Positions 8,699-17,704 of a DNA stretch of 64,000 nt are shown one piece after another. Below the pieces are notes generated by a model, which was not told the DNA's origin, made no database searches, and was given only the letters and a program-made list of their open reading frames with translations. The DNA is taken from the NCBI RefSeq assembly GCF_002929375.1, contig NZ_PJIP01000005.1:124001-188000 (forward strand), read 5' to 3'. The translations under genes were made by a program, and so were the position numbers. This DNA is from Arthrobacter sp. DWC3. GTDB lineage: Bacteria; Actinomycetota; Actinomycetes; Actinomycetales; Micrococcaceae. The first letter of the stretch is position 1. Each line of letters opens with the position of its first letter.

Positions 8699-9026
8699 GT
8701 TCTACCCCTTTGTGACGTGATCTGGTGGCGTGTGCGGCGTACGGGACGCCCGGCGCCCGGTCGGGCCGCCACGCGCCTGTGGGACTTGTCGGCGTGCTCG
8801 TGCGCGCTGCGATGCGCGCTTCAAGGGAACACTACCGAGTCCGCCGCGTCCTGTGTGTCCACCGTCACAGGGCCTAGCCGAGCTGGGGCGATTGTGCGGT
8901 GAACGGTGCCCGGTCCCGGCCCGTCGTCGGTGGAGAAGGTGCGGGTCGGTGGCTAGGGTGGAACAAGGTATCCACGACCGGCGGCCGAGGGCTGCGGGCG
9001 ATGAGCGCTACGAACGGGAGTACACC
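8699..9026. other. 328-base divergent promoter region of acsA and a membrane-protein gene
   Basis: No gene is visible here. The region holds the CRP-like dyad at 8854-8869 and a lone TGTGA half-site at 8716-8720 close to acsA. CGGGAG at 9015-9020 serves the rightward gene. The -35/-10 elements are not clear enough to place. Confidence 0.5.
8854..8869. promoter_or_regulatory. CRP/GlxR-type binding site
   Basis: TGTGT-CCACCG-TCACA matches the TGTGA-N6-TCACA consensus at 9 of 10 conserved positions. Its centre is about 163 bases upstream of acsA and 165 upstream of the divergent gene. Crp/GlxR regulators of actinobacteria use this motif and commonly control acetate genes; binding here is inferred. 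Confidence 0.6.
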
Positions 9027-10493
9027 ATGACGGAAGCATCCGAGGGGAAGGGCGCCACCGGCGTCTCATCCGCGGGATCACGGCCGGGCTCCGCACACGG
9101 TGACGGTGCGCCCGTCCTCGACCCGGCTGCTGGTTCCGGGACGTCGAGCCCCGGAACGTCCAGCGCCGTCACCTCCGGGTCCGGCACGTCGGTCACCGGG
9201 ACCTCCGGCACGGCGGGCACCTCCGGGTCCGGCACGTCGGTCACCGGGAACTCCGGCACGGCGACGGACGCCCCCACGGGCCCGAGCAAGGCCGTCGCGG
9301 GACCGTTCACGCTGCGGGAGGCGATCTTCGGGGGAGGCGTGGCGCTCGTCTTCATCGGCACGCTCCTGCCCTTCATCGGCGGTGACGTCCTCTACACCAA
9401 CTTCTGGAGCAGTGCGTCGCTCTTCTTCATCGGCATCGGCATCCTGTTGCCCGTCATCGCGCTGGCGCTGCTCGCCGCCCGCCGGCTGGGCAGTTCCGGG
9501 CTGCGGGTGGGCTCGCTGTCGGTCGACCAGTTCGCGTCGGTCACCGCCGTCCTCGCCGCGGCGTACTTCTTCCTGCAGACCGTCACCGCGTACCACGTAG
9601 GTCCGCTGGTCGCCCTGATCGGCTCGCTCGGCATGCTGGCGGCGAGCGTCGTCGCCCCGTTCCTGCCCGTCCTCAAGGACGACTTCGCCGAGCGCCCCGA
9701 GGTGCCCGCCCGCACCGCGGCCCGCCCCATCACTGCTGCCCGTCCCCGGCCGCCCAAGCCGCCGAAGCCGGCCAAGCCGGCACCGCCGGTGGACACTGCG
9801 GCTGCTGACGGCAGCCCGGATCGGACGAGCGCCTCCGGCATCAATCCCGCAGCGGCCGGCGTCCGCCAGAACGGCGCCGGCCTGTACGGAGCGGGCGGCG
9901 CAGGCGCCGTGGGTGCGGGTGCTGCCGCCGCCGGCCAGTCCGGCATCGAGCGCGGTACGTCGAACTCCACCCCGGTCCCGTCCGGGACCGCAGCAGGGGA
10001 CGCCGGGCGTTCCGCCCAGGCGGCGCACGGCCAGGTGGGCGCACACGCCGTGGGTCACTCCTCGGGCGACTCCTCGGGTGACACCTCGGACGACGCCGCC
10101 GGCGACACGGGCCGCTCCTCTGACTCCGCAGCCTCCACCCGGCCCGAGGCGACCAGGACCGAGCAGACGCGCGTCCACGACGTCGTCCGTGACGACACGA
10201 CACGGACCTACGCGGCGGCCGACTCCGGCGCGGAGCGGGCCCGGCAGGAACCCATCACGGCGACCCGCTCGGCGGACGAGGAGCCCGTCGTCGAGGCGTT
10301 CTGGTTCGCGGTCGGCTCCCAGCGGCCGGTCTACGACGAGCAGGACGGCCGCGAGGTCTTCCGCCTGCAGCCGGGCGACTGGGAAGTGGGCATCGAGGAC
10401 CGCGGCAGCGAGTTCCTCGTCCAGGACAAGCGCACGGGCGCCGTCGGCGTCCTGCGGGACCTTCGCAACATCGAGCGCGCTCCCCGCGACTGA
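9027..10493 (+). CDS. Repeat-bearing membrane protein of unknown function
   Basis: I do not recognise this 488-residue protein. Residues 1-90 are Gly/Ser/Thr-rich and low complexity, with a 16-residue tandem repeat (TSGSGTSVTG...). About four hydrophobic helices follow between residues 100 and 220 ('EAIFGGGVALVFIGTLLPFI', 'SLFFIGIGILLPVIALALL', 'VTAVLAAAYFFLQTV', 'VALIGSLGMLAASVVAPFL'). Then comes a long Pro/Lys- and Gly/Ala-rich cytoplasmic linker. The last 65 residues look folded ('EAFWFAVGSQRPVYDEQDG' to 'VLRDLRNIERAPRD'). Start ATG 9027 follows CGGGAG at six bases. It is divergent from acsA and 81 bases ahead of nth. The compact C-terminal module may be the functional part. Confidence 0.75.
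   Translation: MTEASEGKGATGVSSAGSRPGSAHGDGAPVLDPAAGSGTSSPGTSSAVTSGSGTSVTGTSGTAGTSGSGTSVTGNSGTATDAPTGPSKAVAGPFTLREAIFGGGVALVFIGTLLPFIGGDVLYTNFWSSASLFFIGIGILLPVIALALLAARRLGSSGLRVGSLSVDQFASVTAVLAAAYFFLQTVTAYHVGPLVALIGSLGMLAASVVAPFLPVLKDDFAERPEVPARTAARPITAARPRPPKPPKPAKPAPPVDTAAADGSPDRTSASGINPAAAGVRQNGAGLYGAGGAGAVGAGAAAAGQSGIERGTSNSTPVPSGTAAGDAGRSAQAAHGQVGAHAVGHSSGDSSGDTSDDAAGDTGRSSDSAASTRPEATRTEQTRVHDVVRDDTTRTYAAADSGAERARQEPITATRSADEEPVVEAFWFAVGSQRPVYDEQDGREVFRLQPGDWEVGIEDRGSEFLVQDKRTGAVGVLRDLRNIERAPRD
9171..9264 (+). repeat. 48-base in-frame tandem duplication
   Basis: The unit beginning ACCTCCGGGTCCGGCACGTC at 9171 recurs at 9219 with one mismatch in about 46 bases. It encodes TSGSGTSVTGTSGTAG and TSGSGTSVTGNSGTAT, so the protein gains 16 residues per copy. 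Confidence 0.8.
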
Positions 10494-10574
10494 GACCGGG
10501 TCCCCACCGGGACCGGGCGCCGCCCCTGCCACTGCCGAGTGGTCCGAGAAGTACCGCTGGAAGGAGACACCCAC

Positions 10575-11378
10575 GTGGCAGGCAGGAAGCCCAGGGCGGA
10601 CGAGGAATCGCCGGTCGCGCTCAAGCGCAGGGCGCGGAAGATCAACAGGATCCTGGGCGAGACCTACCCCTACGCGGTGGCCGAACTCGATTTCCGGAAC
10701 GCGTTCGAACTGCTCGTGGCCACCGTCCTGTCGGCGCAGACCACGGACGTGAGGGTCAACCTCACCACTCCGGCGCTGTTCGAGCGCTACCCCGACGCCC
10801 GCTCCCTCTCCGAGGCCGACGAGCTGGAACTGCAGGAGATCATCCGGCCGACGGGCTTCTACCGCGCGAAGGCCAACAGCCTCCTCGCACTGTCCCGGCG
10901 CATCGTCGACGAGTTCGACGGCGAGGTGCCCGCCCGCCTCGAGGACCTCGTCACGCTGCCCGGTGTCGGGCGCAAGACCGCGAACGTGGTCCTCGGGAAC
11001 GCCTTCGGTGTCCCGGGCATCACCGTCGACACCCACTTCGGGAGACTGGCCCGCCGGTTCCGGTGGACCACCTCGGAGGACCCGGTGAAGGTGGAGCTGG
11101 ACGTCGCCGCCCTCTTCGACCGCAAGGACTGGACCATGCTGTCCCACCACGTGGTGTTCCACGGTCGGCGGATCTGCCACGCGAAGAAGCCGGCGTGTGC
11201 CGTCTGCCCCGTCGCCGCCCTGTGCCCGTCCTTCGGGGAAGGGGAGACCGACCCGATGAAGGCCGCGAAACTGCTCAAGTACGAACTCGCGCCGGGCCGC
11301 GAGAACCTGCTCGAACTCATGCGTGCCGGACGGTCGCGTGCCGAACTCCGAGCCGCCGGGCACGGCCTGGGTGCCTAG
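10575..11378 (+). CDS. nth: Endonuclease III
   Basis: A 267-residue bifunctional DNA glycosylase/AP lyase removing oxidised pyrimidines. The helix-hairpin-helix with catalytic Lys134 is in '[12 protein letters not shown]'. The catalytic Asp152 is in '[11 protein letters not shown]'. The [4Fe-4S] cluster ligands are Cys201, Cys208, Cys211 and Cys217 in '[17 protein letters not shown]' (C-X6-C-X2-C-X5-C). I chose GTG 10575, preceded by AAGGAG at eight bases; an upstream GTG at 10539 lacks a ribosome site. The Nudix gene downstream overlaps it by eight bases, implying translational coupling. Confidence 0.96.
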   Translation: MAGRKPRADEESPVALKRRARKINRILGETYPYAVAELDFRNAFELLVATVLSAQTTDVRVNLTTPALFERYPDARSLSEADELELQEIIRPTGFYRAKANSLLALSRRIVDEFDGEVPARLEDLVTLPGVGRKTANVVLGNAFGVPGITVDTHFGRLARRFRWTTSEDPVKVELDVAALFDRKDWTMLSHHVVFHGRRICHAKKPACAVCPVAALCPSFGEGETDPMKAAKLLKYELAPGRENLLELMRAGRSRAELRAAGHGLGA

Positions 11379-12075
11379 TCCTCCGGTCGGCACGGTGTAC
11401 GACGACTTGGCGGCGTGGGTGAGGGCGAAGGCCGCGTCGGGGTCGGCCCTGGTCCGTCCCGGAGGATGGCAGTTCGCCACGCTGGATCCCGCCACGAGCC
11501 GTCGGGCAGCCGTGCTCGTCCTCTTCGGCGTCCGCGACGGTGCTGAGCCCCCGGCCGATGCGACCGGTCCTGGCCGGGAGGACCTGGACATCCTGTTCCT
11601 CATGCGGTCCGCGTCCCTGTCCAACCACCCCGGTCAGGTGGCGTTCCCCGGCGGCGCGATCGACCCGGGCGACGCCGACGAGGGCGCGGCAGCCCTCCGC
11701 GAGGCGCAGGAGGAGACGGGACTGGATCCCGCCGGCGTCGACATCGTGGGGATGCTCCCCGAGGTGGGTCTCCCGGTCAGCAACTTCCTGGTCACGCCGG
11801 TCGTCGCCTGGTGGACGGAGCAGTCCCCCGTGCACGCCGTGGACGCGGCGGAGTCGGAGGCGGTCTTCCGCTGCCCCGTGGGCCTGCTCCTGGACCCGGA
11901 TCATCGCCGCACGGCCGTGGTGCGGAGGGACGGCTTCGTGAGCCGGACGCCCGCCTTCGTCACCCCGGACGCCGTGATCTGGGGGTTCACGGCATTGCTC
12001 CTCGACGCGATGTTCGACGGACTCGGCTGGACGAGGCCGTGGGATCGGTCGCAGGAGATCCCCGCACCGCTCTGA
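11371..12075 (+). CDS. NUDIX hydrolase, CoA pyrophosphatase type
   Basis: A roughly 234-residue Nudix enzyme. The Nudix box runs from '[12 protein letters not shown]' to 'REAQEETGL', carrying the metal-binding REXXEE glutamates. '[14 protein letters not shown]' just before it is the UPF0035/NudL signature of CoA diphosphatases, which cleave CoA and acyl-CoAs to phosphopantetheine and 3',5'-ADP. I prefer GTG 11371, overlapping the nth stop; a GTG at 11323 would add 16 residues without clear conservation. In mycobacteria I recall a TlpA-like gene and the marP protease flanking this gene; neither is present here. It converges on the polymerase gene with a nine-base gap. Confidence 0.9.
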   Translation: MPSPPVGTVYDDLAAWVRAKAASGSALVRPGGWQFATLDPATSRRAAVLVLFGVRDGAEPPADATGPGREDLDILFLMRSASLSNHPGQVAFPGGAIDPGDADEGAAALREAQEETGLDPAGVDIVGMLPEVGLPVSNFLVTPVVAWWTEQSPVHAVDAAESEAVFRCPVGLLLDPDHRRTAVVRRDGFVSRTPAFVTPDAVIWGFTALLLDAMFDGLGWTRPWDRSQEIPAPL

Positions 12076-12084
12076 GCCGTCCCC

Positions 12085-13788
12085 CTACTTCGCGTCGGCG
12101 TAGGACGAGACCGTCACGGTCGTGATGGAGAACTCGATGGGGATGGCCCCGAAGATCAGGCGCGTCGCGGCGCGTGCGGCGTCGTCGAGGATGGTTCGCG
12201 CCTCCTCCGCCCGATCCGCCGGGACGTGCAGCACCACCTCGTCGTGGAGGAAGAACGCGATCCGGCTGCGTGGCGCCGGGATCGTGCTCGCCGCGAGGCG
12301 ACGGCGGATCTCGGCGAGCCAGCACAGGGCCCACTCCGCGGCGGAGGCCTGCACCACGAAGTTCCGCGTGAAGCGGCCCCGTGCGCGTGCGGCGCCGTCC
12401 GCCCGGCGCTGTTCCTCCGCCGTCGTGGTGCGCTGCCGGGCCCGCCACTCCTCGGACGCGGGAGGGCACCCGCGGCCGAGATGACTCGCCACGCCGTCTC
12501 CCGCCTCCCCGGCCCGCGCTGCCGCCTCCACCACGCCGATGGCCCGCGGGTAGGCGCGGGTCAGCTGCGGCATCAGCCGTCCGGACTCGCCACTGGTGGC
12601 ACCGTACATGGCGCCGAGCATGGCGAGCTTCGCCTTTGCACGATCGCCCCCGAAGCCTTGGTCGGCGATCCCCTGGTAGAGGTCCCGGCCACGCGCAGCG
12701 GCCGCGAGCGCGGAGTCCCGGCCGAGGGCCGCCAGGACCCGTGGTTCGAGTTGCGCGGCATCGGCGACGATGAAGACGTGGCCCTCGTCCGGTCGCACTG
12801 CGTCGCGCACCTGGTGGGGGATCTGCAGCGCGCCGCCGCCGCGTGACGCCCACCGTCCGGAGACGACGCCACCGACCACGTACTCGGGGCGGAAGCGGCC
12901 GTCGTGCACCCAGGTGTCGAGCCAGGTCCAGCCGTTGGCGGTCAGGAGTCGGGAGAGTTTCTTGTAGGCGAGGAGCGGCGGGATCGCCGGGTGCTGCTGG
13001 CGCTCCAGTTCCCACGACCGGGTGGTTCTGACCTCGATCCCGGCGCGGTGCAGTGCGCGCAGGACCTCCTGCGGCGAGTCCGGGTTCAGGGAGGGATTCC
13101 CGAGTGCTCCCCGCAGCTCACCGGCGAGCCGCTCCAGCTCCGTGGGCCGGACGCCCTCCGCCGGTCGGGGGCCCAGGCTCCGCTCGAGCAGTTCCTCGTG
13201 GATGTCCCGACGCCAGGGGAGGCCCCAGAACTCCATCTCGGCGGCGATCAGGGCTCCCGCCGACTCGGCCGCGACGAGCAGGGCGAGGCGCGCCGCTTCC
13301 GTGGCGTCGGCGACGGCCGCGAGCTGTCGGCCGAACTGGTCGACGACGTCGTCGGGGAACGGGCCCGTCGCGGTCCGCGGTTCGTCGAACAGGGACTGCT
13401 GGTTCGGTGCGGGTGGAAGCGGTGGCAGCGAGATCCGTGCCGGTTCCGTTCCATCGTCCGTCCGGGCCGTCGCCCGCAGGGCATCGATGTACGGGGACGG
13501 GCGGCACATCGGCGAATGGGTCAGGAGGGCGCGCGTCAGCGTCAGGTCCCAGCACCGGTCCACGGTGACTCCTCCGGCCAGCAGCTCGGGGTACCAGCGC
13601 CGCGTGCTGTCCCAGACCCACCGCGGGCGGCCGAGCTCGGCCTCGGCGACGGCGGACACGAACGCGGCCCGCTCCACCACCGTCGGAGCACCCGTCCGCA
13701 CGCCGTTCGGGTCGAGGCTCTGGAGCGATACGCTGCCGCTGCCGCCCTCCTGCGACGGCGTGGGTGCCACGGCGATGTACATGTCCAT
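12085..13788 (-). CDS. Bifunctional 3'-5' exonuclease/DNA polymerase (family A-like)
   Basis: A 567-residue PolA-like protein of the stand-alone actinobacterial type. Motif A is 'VADAAQLEPRVLAALG', motif B 'RAKAKLAMLGAMYGATSG' (R-X3-K-X4-G-X2-YG) and motif C 'FFLHDEVVLHVP', so the palm and finger catalytic residues appear intact. The N-terminal 200 residues correspond to a diverged exonuclease domain where I cannot identify all the acidic residues. There is no 5'-nuclease domain. Its cellular role (repair or back-up synthesis) is uncertain. Start ATG 13788 lacks a clear ribosome site. It is divergent from ssd across 97 bases that contain a consensus DnaA box. Confidence 0.88.
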   Translation of the reverse strand: MDMYIAVAPTPSQEGGSGSVSLQSLDPNGVRTGAPTVVERAAFVSAVAEAELGRPRWVWDSTRRWYPELLAGGVTVDRCWDLTLTRALLTHSPMCRPSPYIDALRATARTDDGTEPARISLPPLPPAPNQQSLFDEPRTATGPFPDDVVDQFGRQLAAVADATEAARLALLVAAESAGALIAAEMEFWGLPWRRDIHEELLERSLGPRPAEGVRPTELERLAGELRGALGNPSLNPDSPQEVLRALHRAGIEVRTTRSWELERQQHPAIPPLLAYKKLSRLLTANGWTWLDTWVHDGRFRPEYVVGGVVSGRWASRGGGALQIPHQVRDAVRPDEGHVFIVADAAQLEPRVLAALGRDSALAAAARGRDLYQGIADQGFGGDRAKAKLAMLGAMYGATSGESGRLMPQLTRAYPRAIGVVEAAARAGEAGDGVASHLGRGCPPASEEWRARQRTTTAEEQRRADGAARARGRFTRNFVVQASAAEWALCWLAEIRRRLAASTIPAPRSRIAFFLHDEVVLHVPADRAEEARTILDDAARAATRLIFGAIPIEFSITTVTVSSYADAK

Positions 13789-13885
13789 ATTGTCGGCGGT
13801 GGCGGTGTCATTCCTGCAATCCGCGGTTGTCCACATACCCGCGGCTGCGACGCTGCGGCGCGGGCCGCGCCGCGAGGCTTGGTGC
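13789..13885. promoter_or_regulatory. Divergent polymerase/ssd promoter region with DnaA box and hairpin
   Basis: TTGTCCACA at 13827-13835 exactly matches the high-GC DnaA box. GCGGCGCGG (13855-13863) and CCGCGCCGC (13865-13873) form a perfect 9-base inverted repeat ending 12 bases before the ssd ATG, where it could affect translation of the Tad operon. I cannot place -35/-10 elements. Confidence 0.5.
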
Positions 13886-14956
13886 ATGCGGCAGCAGACC
13901 TGGACACCGGAGGTCCGACGAGGGCGCGTGGTCCTCGCCGGCGGTTCCCAGTACGTGCAGGACCAGGTGGCGCGGGCGTGCGCGGCAGCCGGGGCCGCCC
14001 CGATCTTCGTCGAGGGACTCGCGGACGCCCTGCCCCTGGATCCGGCCGTGCTGCTCGTGGGACCCGACCAGGCCCCGGAGGGCCTGACCGGACACCAGGA
14101 GGTCATCGTCGTGGGCGTGCCCGACGACGAAGCGCGGGTCTGGGGGACCGCGGCGAACCTGGCGTCGTCCCGGGTCGTCATCCTGCCGCACGGCTCCGGC
14201 TGGCTCGCCGAACACCTGGGCCGTCGCCTGAACCCGGTGGCTGCCGGATCGGTGGTCGGCTTCCTCGGCACGGCCGGCGGATGCGGCGTCAGTACGCTCG
14301 CCTTCTGGTGTGCCCGTACTCTCGCCGGCCAGGGACGGCCCACGCTGCTGGTCGACGGGCAGCCACTGCACGGCGGGCTCGACCTCGCCCTGGGCCTCGA
14401 GGACCGCCCCGGCGTGCGCTGGCACGATCTCCGGGAACTCCGGGGCACCCTGAACGCGGGGCAGCTGAGGTCCGCCCTGCCGGCCGCCGGGAACCTCTCG
14501 GTGCTCTCCCATGCGGCCCGTCCCACCGATGCCGGTGATGCGGGTGAGGGGATGGAGTCCGCGGTCGCCGTCCTCGATGCCGCCCGCGGTGCCTACGACG
14601 TGACGCTGGTGGACCTCGGCGGCAGGAGCCACTCCGGCCGTGCCCTGGCAGCCGCCTGTGATCACCTCGTGCTCCTGGTGCCCTCGCGTCCGCGGAGCGT
14701 CGCGGCACTGGAGGCCGTCCTGCCCGGGTACGGCTCCGTGCAGGTCACCGTGGTGCTGCGGGGCCCCGTCCTCGATGGGCTCGACGCGTGGCATCTGGCC
14801 GATCGGGCCGGGCGGCCCGGGCCGCTGCCGTACCTCCCTTTCGTCCGTGGAGCCGCCATGGCGGAGGCCGGTGGTGACATGCTCGGTTTCAGGCTCCCAC
14901 GGGGGGCACGGAAGGTCGTCCACTCGATCTGTGCCGGGCTGGAGCGGGCGGCATGA
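13886..14956 (+). CDS. ssd: Septum-site/CpaE-like ATPase of the helicase-secretion (Tad) locus
   Basis: A 356-residue MinD/ParA-superfamily protein like Rv3660c (Ssd) and the CpaE-like component of Tad systems. The deviant Walker A region is 'GTAGGCGVSTLAFW'. It lacks the usual lysines, as I recall is common in this CpaE-like branch. 'TLLVDGQPLHGGLDLALGL' is the Walker A'-like strand and 'YDVTLVDLGGRS' the Walker B equivalent. The N-terminal 100 residues form a receiver-like domain. In Tad systems CpaE localises the pilus machine; in mycobacteria Ssd affects septation. It opens the operon and overlaps tadA by ATGA. Confidence 0.88.
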   Translation: MRQQTWTPEVRRGRVVLAGGSQYVQDQVARACAAAGAAPIFVEGLADALPLDPAVLLVGPDQAPEGLTGHQEVIVVGVPDDEARVWGTAANLASSRVVILPHGSGWLAEHLGRRLNPVAAGSVVGFLGTAGGCGVSTLAFWCARTLAGQGRPTLLVDGQPLHGGLDLALGLEDRPGVRWHDLRELRGTLNAGQLRSALPAAGNLSVLSHAARPTDAGDAGEGMESAVAVLDAARGAYDVTLVDLGGRSHSGRALAAACDHLVLLVPSRPRSVAALEAVLPGYGSVQVTVVLRGPVLDGLDAWHLADRAGRPGPLPYLPFVRGAAMAEAGGDMLGFRLPRGARKVVHSICAGLERAA

Positions 14957-16284
14957 GGGAGGGCAACGGACAGGACGGGCCGACGCGGCGCCAGTTGCGG
15001 ACATCGGGCGGTCCTCCGGCCCGTGCCGGTGCAGGGGCACGGTCCGGAGGCGACACAGCACCGCCGGGCGACGCGGGGGCAGGCTCGATGGTGGACGCCG
15101 TCCGGAGGGCCGTCCTGGCGGGGGACGTCCGGCCGACCGGGGCGGCGTTCGCGGATGCAGTCGGCTCCAGCGGACGGCTGCTCGGTTCGGAGGGCACACT
15201 CTCGGCCCTCGACCGTGTGCGGGCCGAACTGAAAGGACTGGGCCCGCTCGAGTACCTCCTGGCCGACGAGTCCGTCACGGACATCCTCGTCAACGGCCCG
15301 GCCGACGTCTGGGTCGACGGCACCACGGGTCTGCGGCGGATCGGCCGCGCGTTCAGCACGGACGAGGAGGTGCGCGCCCTGGCCGTCCGCCTGGTGGCCG
15401 CCGGCGGGCGGCGTCTCGACGACGGGAGCCCGGCCGTGGACGTCCGCCTCGACGGACTCCGGATCCATGCCGTCCTCCCGCCCATCTCGACGACGGGCAC
15501 CCTCCTGTCCATCCGCATCCGGCGTCCGCGGGTGTTCTCCCTCGCGGAACTCACCGCCGGCGGCACGGTGGCGGTCCTGATGGCCGACGCCCTGACCCTG
15601 ATGATGAGGGGCCGCCTCAACTTCCTGATCAGCGGTGCGACCGGAACGGGGAAGACGACCCTGCTCTCCACCCTGCTCGGGCTCGCCGGCCCTCAGGAGC
15701 GCGTGGTGCTGGTGGAGGACTCGGCGGAACTCAACCCTGCCCATCCCCATACGGTCGGACTCCAGTCGCGGCATGCAAACCTCGAAGGTGCGGGCGTGCT
15801 CGACCTCACCGAACTGGTGCGCCAGGCGCTGCGGATGAGGCCGGACCGGCTCGTGGTCGGGGAGTGCCGCGGCGCGGAGGTGCGCGAACTGCTGGCGGCC
15901 ATGAACACGGGACACGACGGCGGTGGAGCGACCATCCATGCGAACTCCGCAGAGGCCGTGCCGGCGCGCCTGAGTGCGCTCGCAGCGCTCGCCGGGCTGA
16001 CGGCCGACGCCCTTGCCTTGCAGGCGGCGAGCGCTCTCGACGTGGTGGTGCATGTCATGCGCGATGCCCGTGGCCGTCGCGTGGAGAGCATCGGCCTGCT
16101 CGAACTTGGACAGGGGACAGGACTGGTCGTCCGACCCGTCCTGGTGGACTCTGGAGCCGATTGCCGCCGAGACGAGGGCTGGGACGACTTCGCGGACCGC
16201 GTGGGGTGGGCCGCGGCCGACGCCGCGCGAGGACCCGGCTCCCGGGCTACGAAGCCTCTGGGCGCCGGCCCTCGTGCGCCATGA
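14953..16284 (+). CDS. tadA: TadA/CpaF-family secretion ATPase
   Basis: A 443-residue type II/IV secretion ATPase that powers assembly of Flp/Tad pili at the cytoplasmic face of the membrane. Walker A GATGTGKTT is at residues 228-236. The Asp box is 'VVLVEDSAELNP', Walker B lies in 'RMRPDRLVVGECRGAE' and the His box in 'GHDGGGATIHANSAE'. The N-terminal linker of about 45 residues is Gly/Ala-rich and disordered. The last 50 residues also lack conservation. ATGA overlaps link it to ssd upstream and tadB downstream, so the order is ssd-tadA-tadB-tadC. Confidence 0.95.
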   Translation: MREGNGQDGPTRRQLRTSGGPPARAGAGARSGGDTAPPGDAGAGSMVDAVRRAVLAGDVRPTGAAFADAVGSSGRLLGSEGTLSALDRVRAELKGLGPLEYLLADESVTDILVNGPADVWVDGTTGLRRIGRAFSTDEEVRALAVRLVAAGGRRLDDGSPAVDVRLDGLRIHAVLPPISTTGTLLSIRIRRPRVFSLAELTAGGTVAVLMADALTLMMRGRLNFLISGATGTGKTTLLSTLLGLAGPQERVVLVEDSAELNPAHPHTVGLQSRHANLEGAGVLDLTELVRQALRMRPDRLVVGECRGAEVRELLAAMNTGHDGGGATIHANSAEAVPARLSALAALAGLTADALALQAASALDVVVHVMRDARGRRVESIGLLELGQGTGLVVRPVLVDSGADCRRDEGWDDFADRVGWAAADAARGPGSRATKPLGAGPRAP

Positions 16285-17060
16285 CCGGGATCGTCGTCGC
16301 GCTCCTGCTGGCGGCGTCCTGCGTGCTCCTCACGCTGTCGCGAACGGCGCCTCCGGAACGGGTGGTGGAAGCGTCGATCGCCCGTCCGCCGGGATCCCGG
16401 CCCCTACCCGTCGGTCACCGCCGCGGCGAGCCCCGGATCAGGGGTGCGGGCCGGACCGTCGATCCGCACGAGCTACCGCTGTTCGTCCTCCAGCTGGCCG
16501 GCCTCCTCCGGGCGGGACGGCCGTCGCACCTCCTGTGGGCCGACATGGAGAGCGTCCATGCCGGGTCGCGGAGCCCGTTCGCGACGGCGGCACTGCCGGT
16601 ACTCGCCACCGCGCGTCGGGCTGCCGAGTTGGGTCTGAGTGTTCCCGATGCCCTGCGCCAGGCCACGATCTGCCCGTCGGACCCCACGTCGGGAGGGCCG
16701 GCCGGTGAGCACCTCGCCCGTCTCTGGATCGACCTGTCGGGGTGCCTGATCGTCGCAGAACGGAGCGGCGCGCCGCTGGCCGGGATCCTCGAGCAGTACG
16801 CGGCGCAACTGGTCGCCGACCTCGACGGTCTGTCGGCGCGGGACACGGCACTGGCAGGGCCGCGGGCCACGGTGGTCCTCCTCGCCTGGCTTCCGGCTGT
16901 CGGGTTGGTCCTCGGCTTCGCGTTGGGGCTGAATCCCCTCGCGGTCCTCCTCGGATCGGCACCCGGACGGGCAGCCCTCGCCGCGGGGGTCCTGTTCATG
17001 ATCGCCTCCCGTGTCTGGTCGCGTCGTCTCGTGCGCCGTGCGGCTGGGAGCGGGCCCTGA
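16281..17060 (+). CDS. tadB: TadB-like type II secretion F-domain membrane protein
   Basis: A 259-residue integral-membrane platform protein. An N-terminal helix ('GIVVALLLAASCVLLTL') is followed by a cytoplasmic T2SSF/GspF-type domain ('LPLFVLQLAGLLRAGRPSHL', 'LIVAERSGAPLAGILEQYA'). Two C-terminal helices follow ('ATVVLLAWLPAVGLVLGFAL', 'ALAAGVLFMIASRVW'). In Tad systems TadB and TadC couple the ATPase to pilin insertion. It is shorter than classical TadB, as usual in this actinobacterial locus. It shares ATGA with tadA and overlaps the tadC start by one base (TGATG). Confidence 0.88.
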   Translation: MTGIVVALLLAASCVLLTLSRTAPPERVVEASIARPPGSRPLPVGHRRGEPRIRGAGRTVDPHELPLFVLQLAGLLRAGRPSHLLWADMESVHAGSRSPFATAALPVLATARRAAELGLSVPDALRQATICPSDPTSGGPAGEHLARLWIDLSGCLIVAERSGAPLAGILEQYAAQLVADLDGLSARDTALAGPRATVVLLAWLPAVGLVLGFALGLNPLAVLLGSAPGRAALAAGVLFMIASRVWSRRLVRRAAGSGP

Positions 17061-17704
17061 TGGCGGGCGTCCTCGTGGGACTCCTGCTCGCGGTCTCGTC
17101 GGCCGTCCTCACGCTTCCCTCCGGGCGCCTCCGGCAGGGGTCAGGACCGGTCGGGAAGGAGGTGCAGGGACGCGGGATCCGGGACGCCCCGCTGATGCTC
17201 GATCTGCTGGGTGCGATGGTGGCCGCCGGGGCGTCGGTCGAGAATGCCCTGGTGGTCGTCGCCGATGCCTGCGACCCCGACCTCGGGCCGACGTTCGCGC
17301 GGGTCAGTTCGGCCCGACTCCTCGGAGCTTCGTGGGAATCGGCGTGGGACTCGGCATGGGAGTCCGCACCCGGGGCGTCGAGGGACGGGGGCCCCCGTCC
17401 CGCTCACGTCGTCTCCGCTGTGGCTCGCTCGTCATCGGGTCGCAGCCGCACCGAGCGCTTCAAGGCGCAGACGGTCGCGGACGTCCGGGAGGGTCTGCGT
17501 TTCGCCACCTCGACCGGTGCGCCGTCGGCGGGACTCCTGCACGCACATGCCGCCCAGCTGCGGCGACGACACAACCGCGAGATCGACAGGAAGGCAGCCG
17601 CGCTCGGCGTGCAACTCGTGCTGCCGCTCGGACTGTGCTCCCTGCCGGCGTTCATCTGCCTCGGGGTGGTGCCCGTCGTCCTGGGTCTGCTGCCGGCCCT
17701 GTAG
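17060..17704 (+). CDS. tadC: TadC-like type II secretion F-domain membrane protein
   Basis: A 214-residue partner of TadB. The N-terminal helix 'AGVLVGLLLAVSSAVLTL' is followed by 'LMLDLLGAMVAAGASVENAL', a recognisable T2SSF start. C-terminal helices include 'LVLPLGLCSLPAFICLGVVP'. Between residues 75 and 120 is a low-complexity insertion with 'SWESAWDSAWESA', a seven-base-scale duplication absent from ordinary F-domains. It is the last of the tightly overlapped machine genes; the pilin gene follows after 236 bases and may have its own promoter. Confidence 0.87.
   Translation: MAGVLVGLLLAVSSAVLTLPSGRLRQGSGPVGKEVQGRGIRDAPLMLDLLGAMVAAGASVENALVVVADACDPDLGPTFARVSSARLLGASWESAWDSAWESAPGASRDGGPRPAHVVSAVARSSSGRSRTERFKAQTVADVREGLRFATSTGAPSAGLLHAHAAQLRRRHNREIDRKAAALGVQLVLPLGLCSLPAFICLGVVPVVLGLLPAL

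Noticed and set aside
8711-8726. TGTGA near the acsA start as a second CRP site
   Set aside because: Only one half matches; the other arm (CTGGT) is unlike TCACA.
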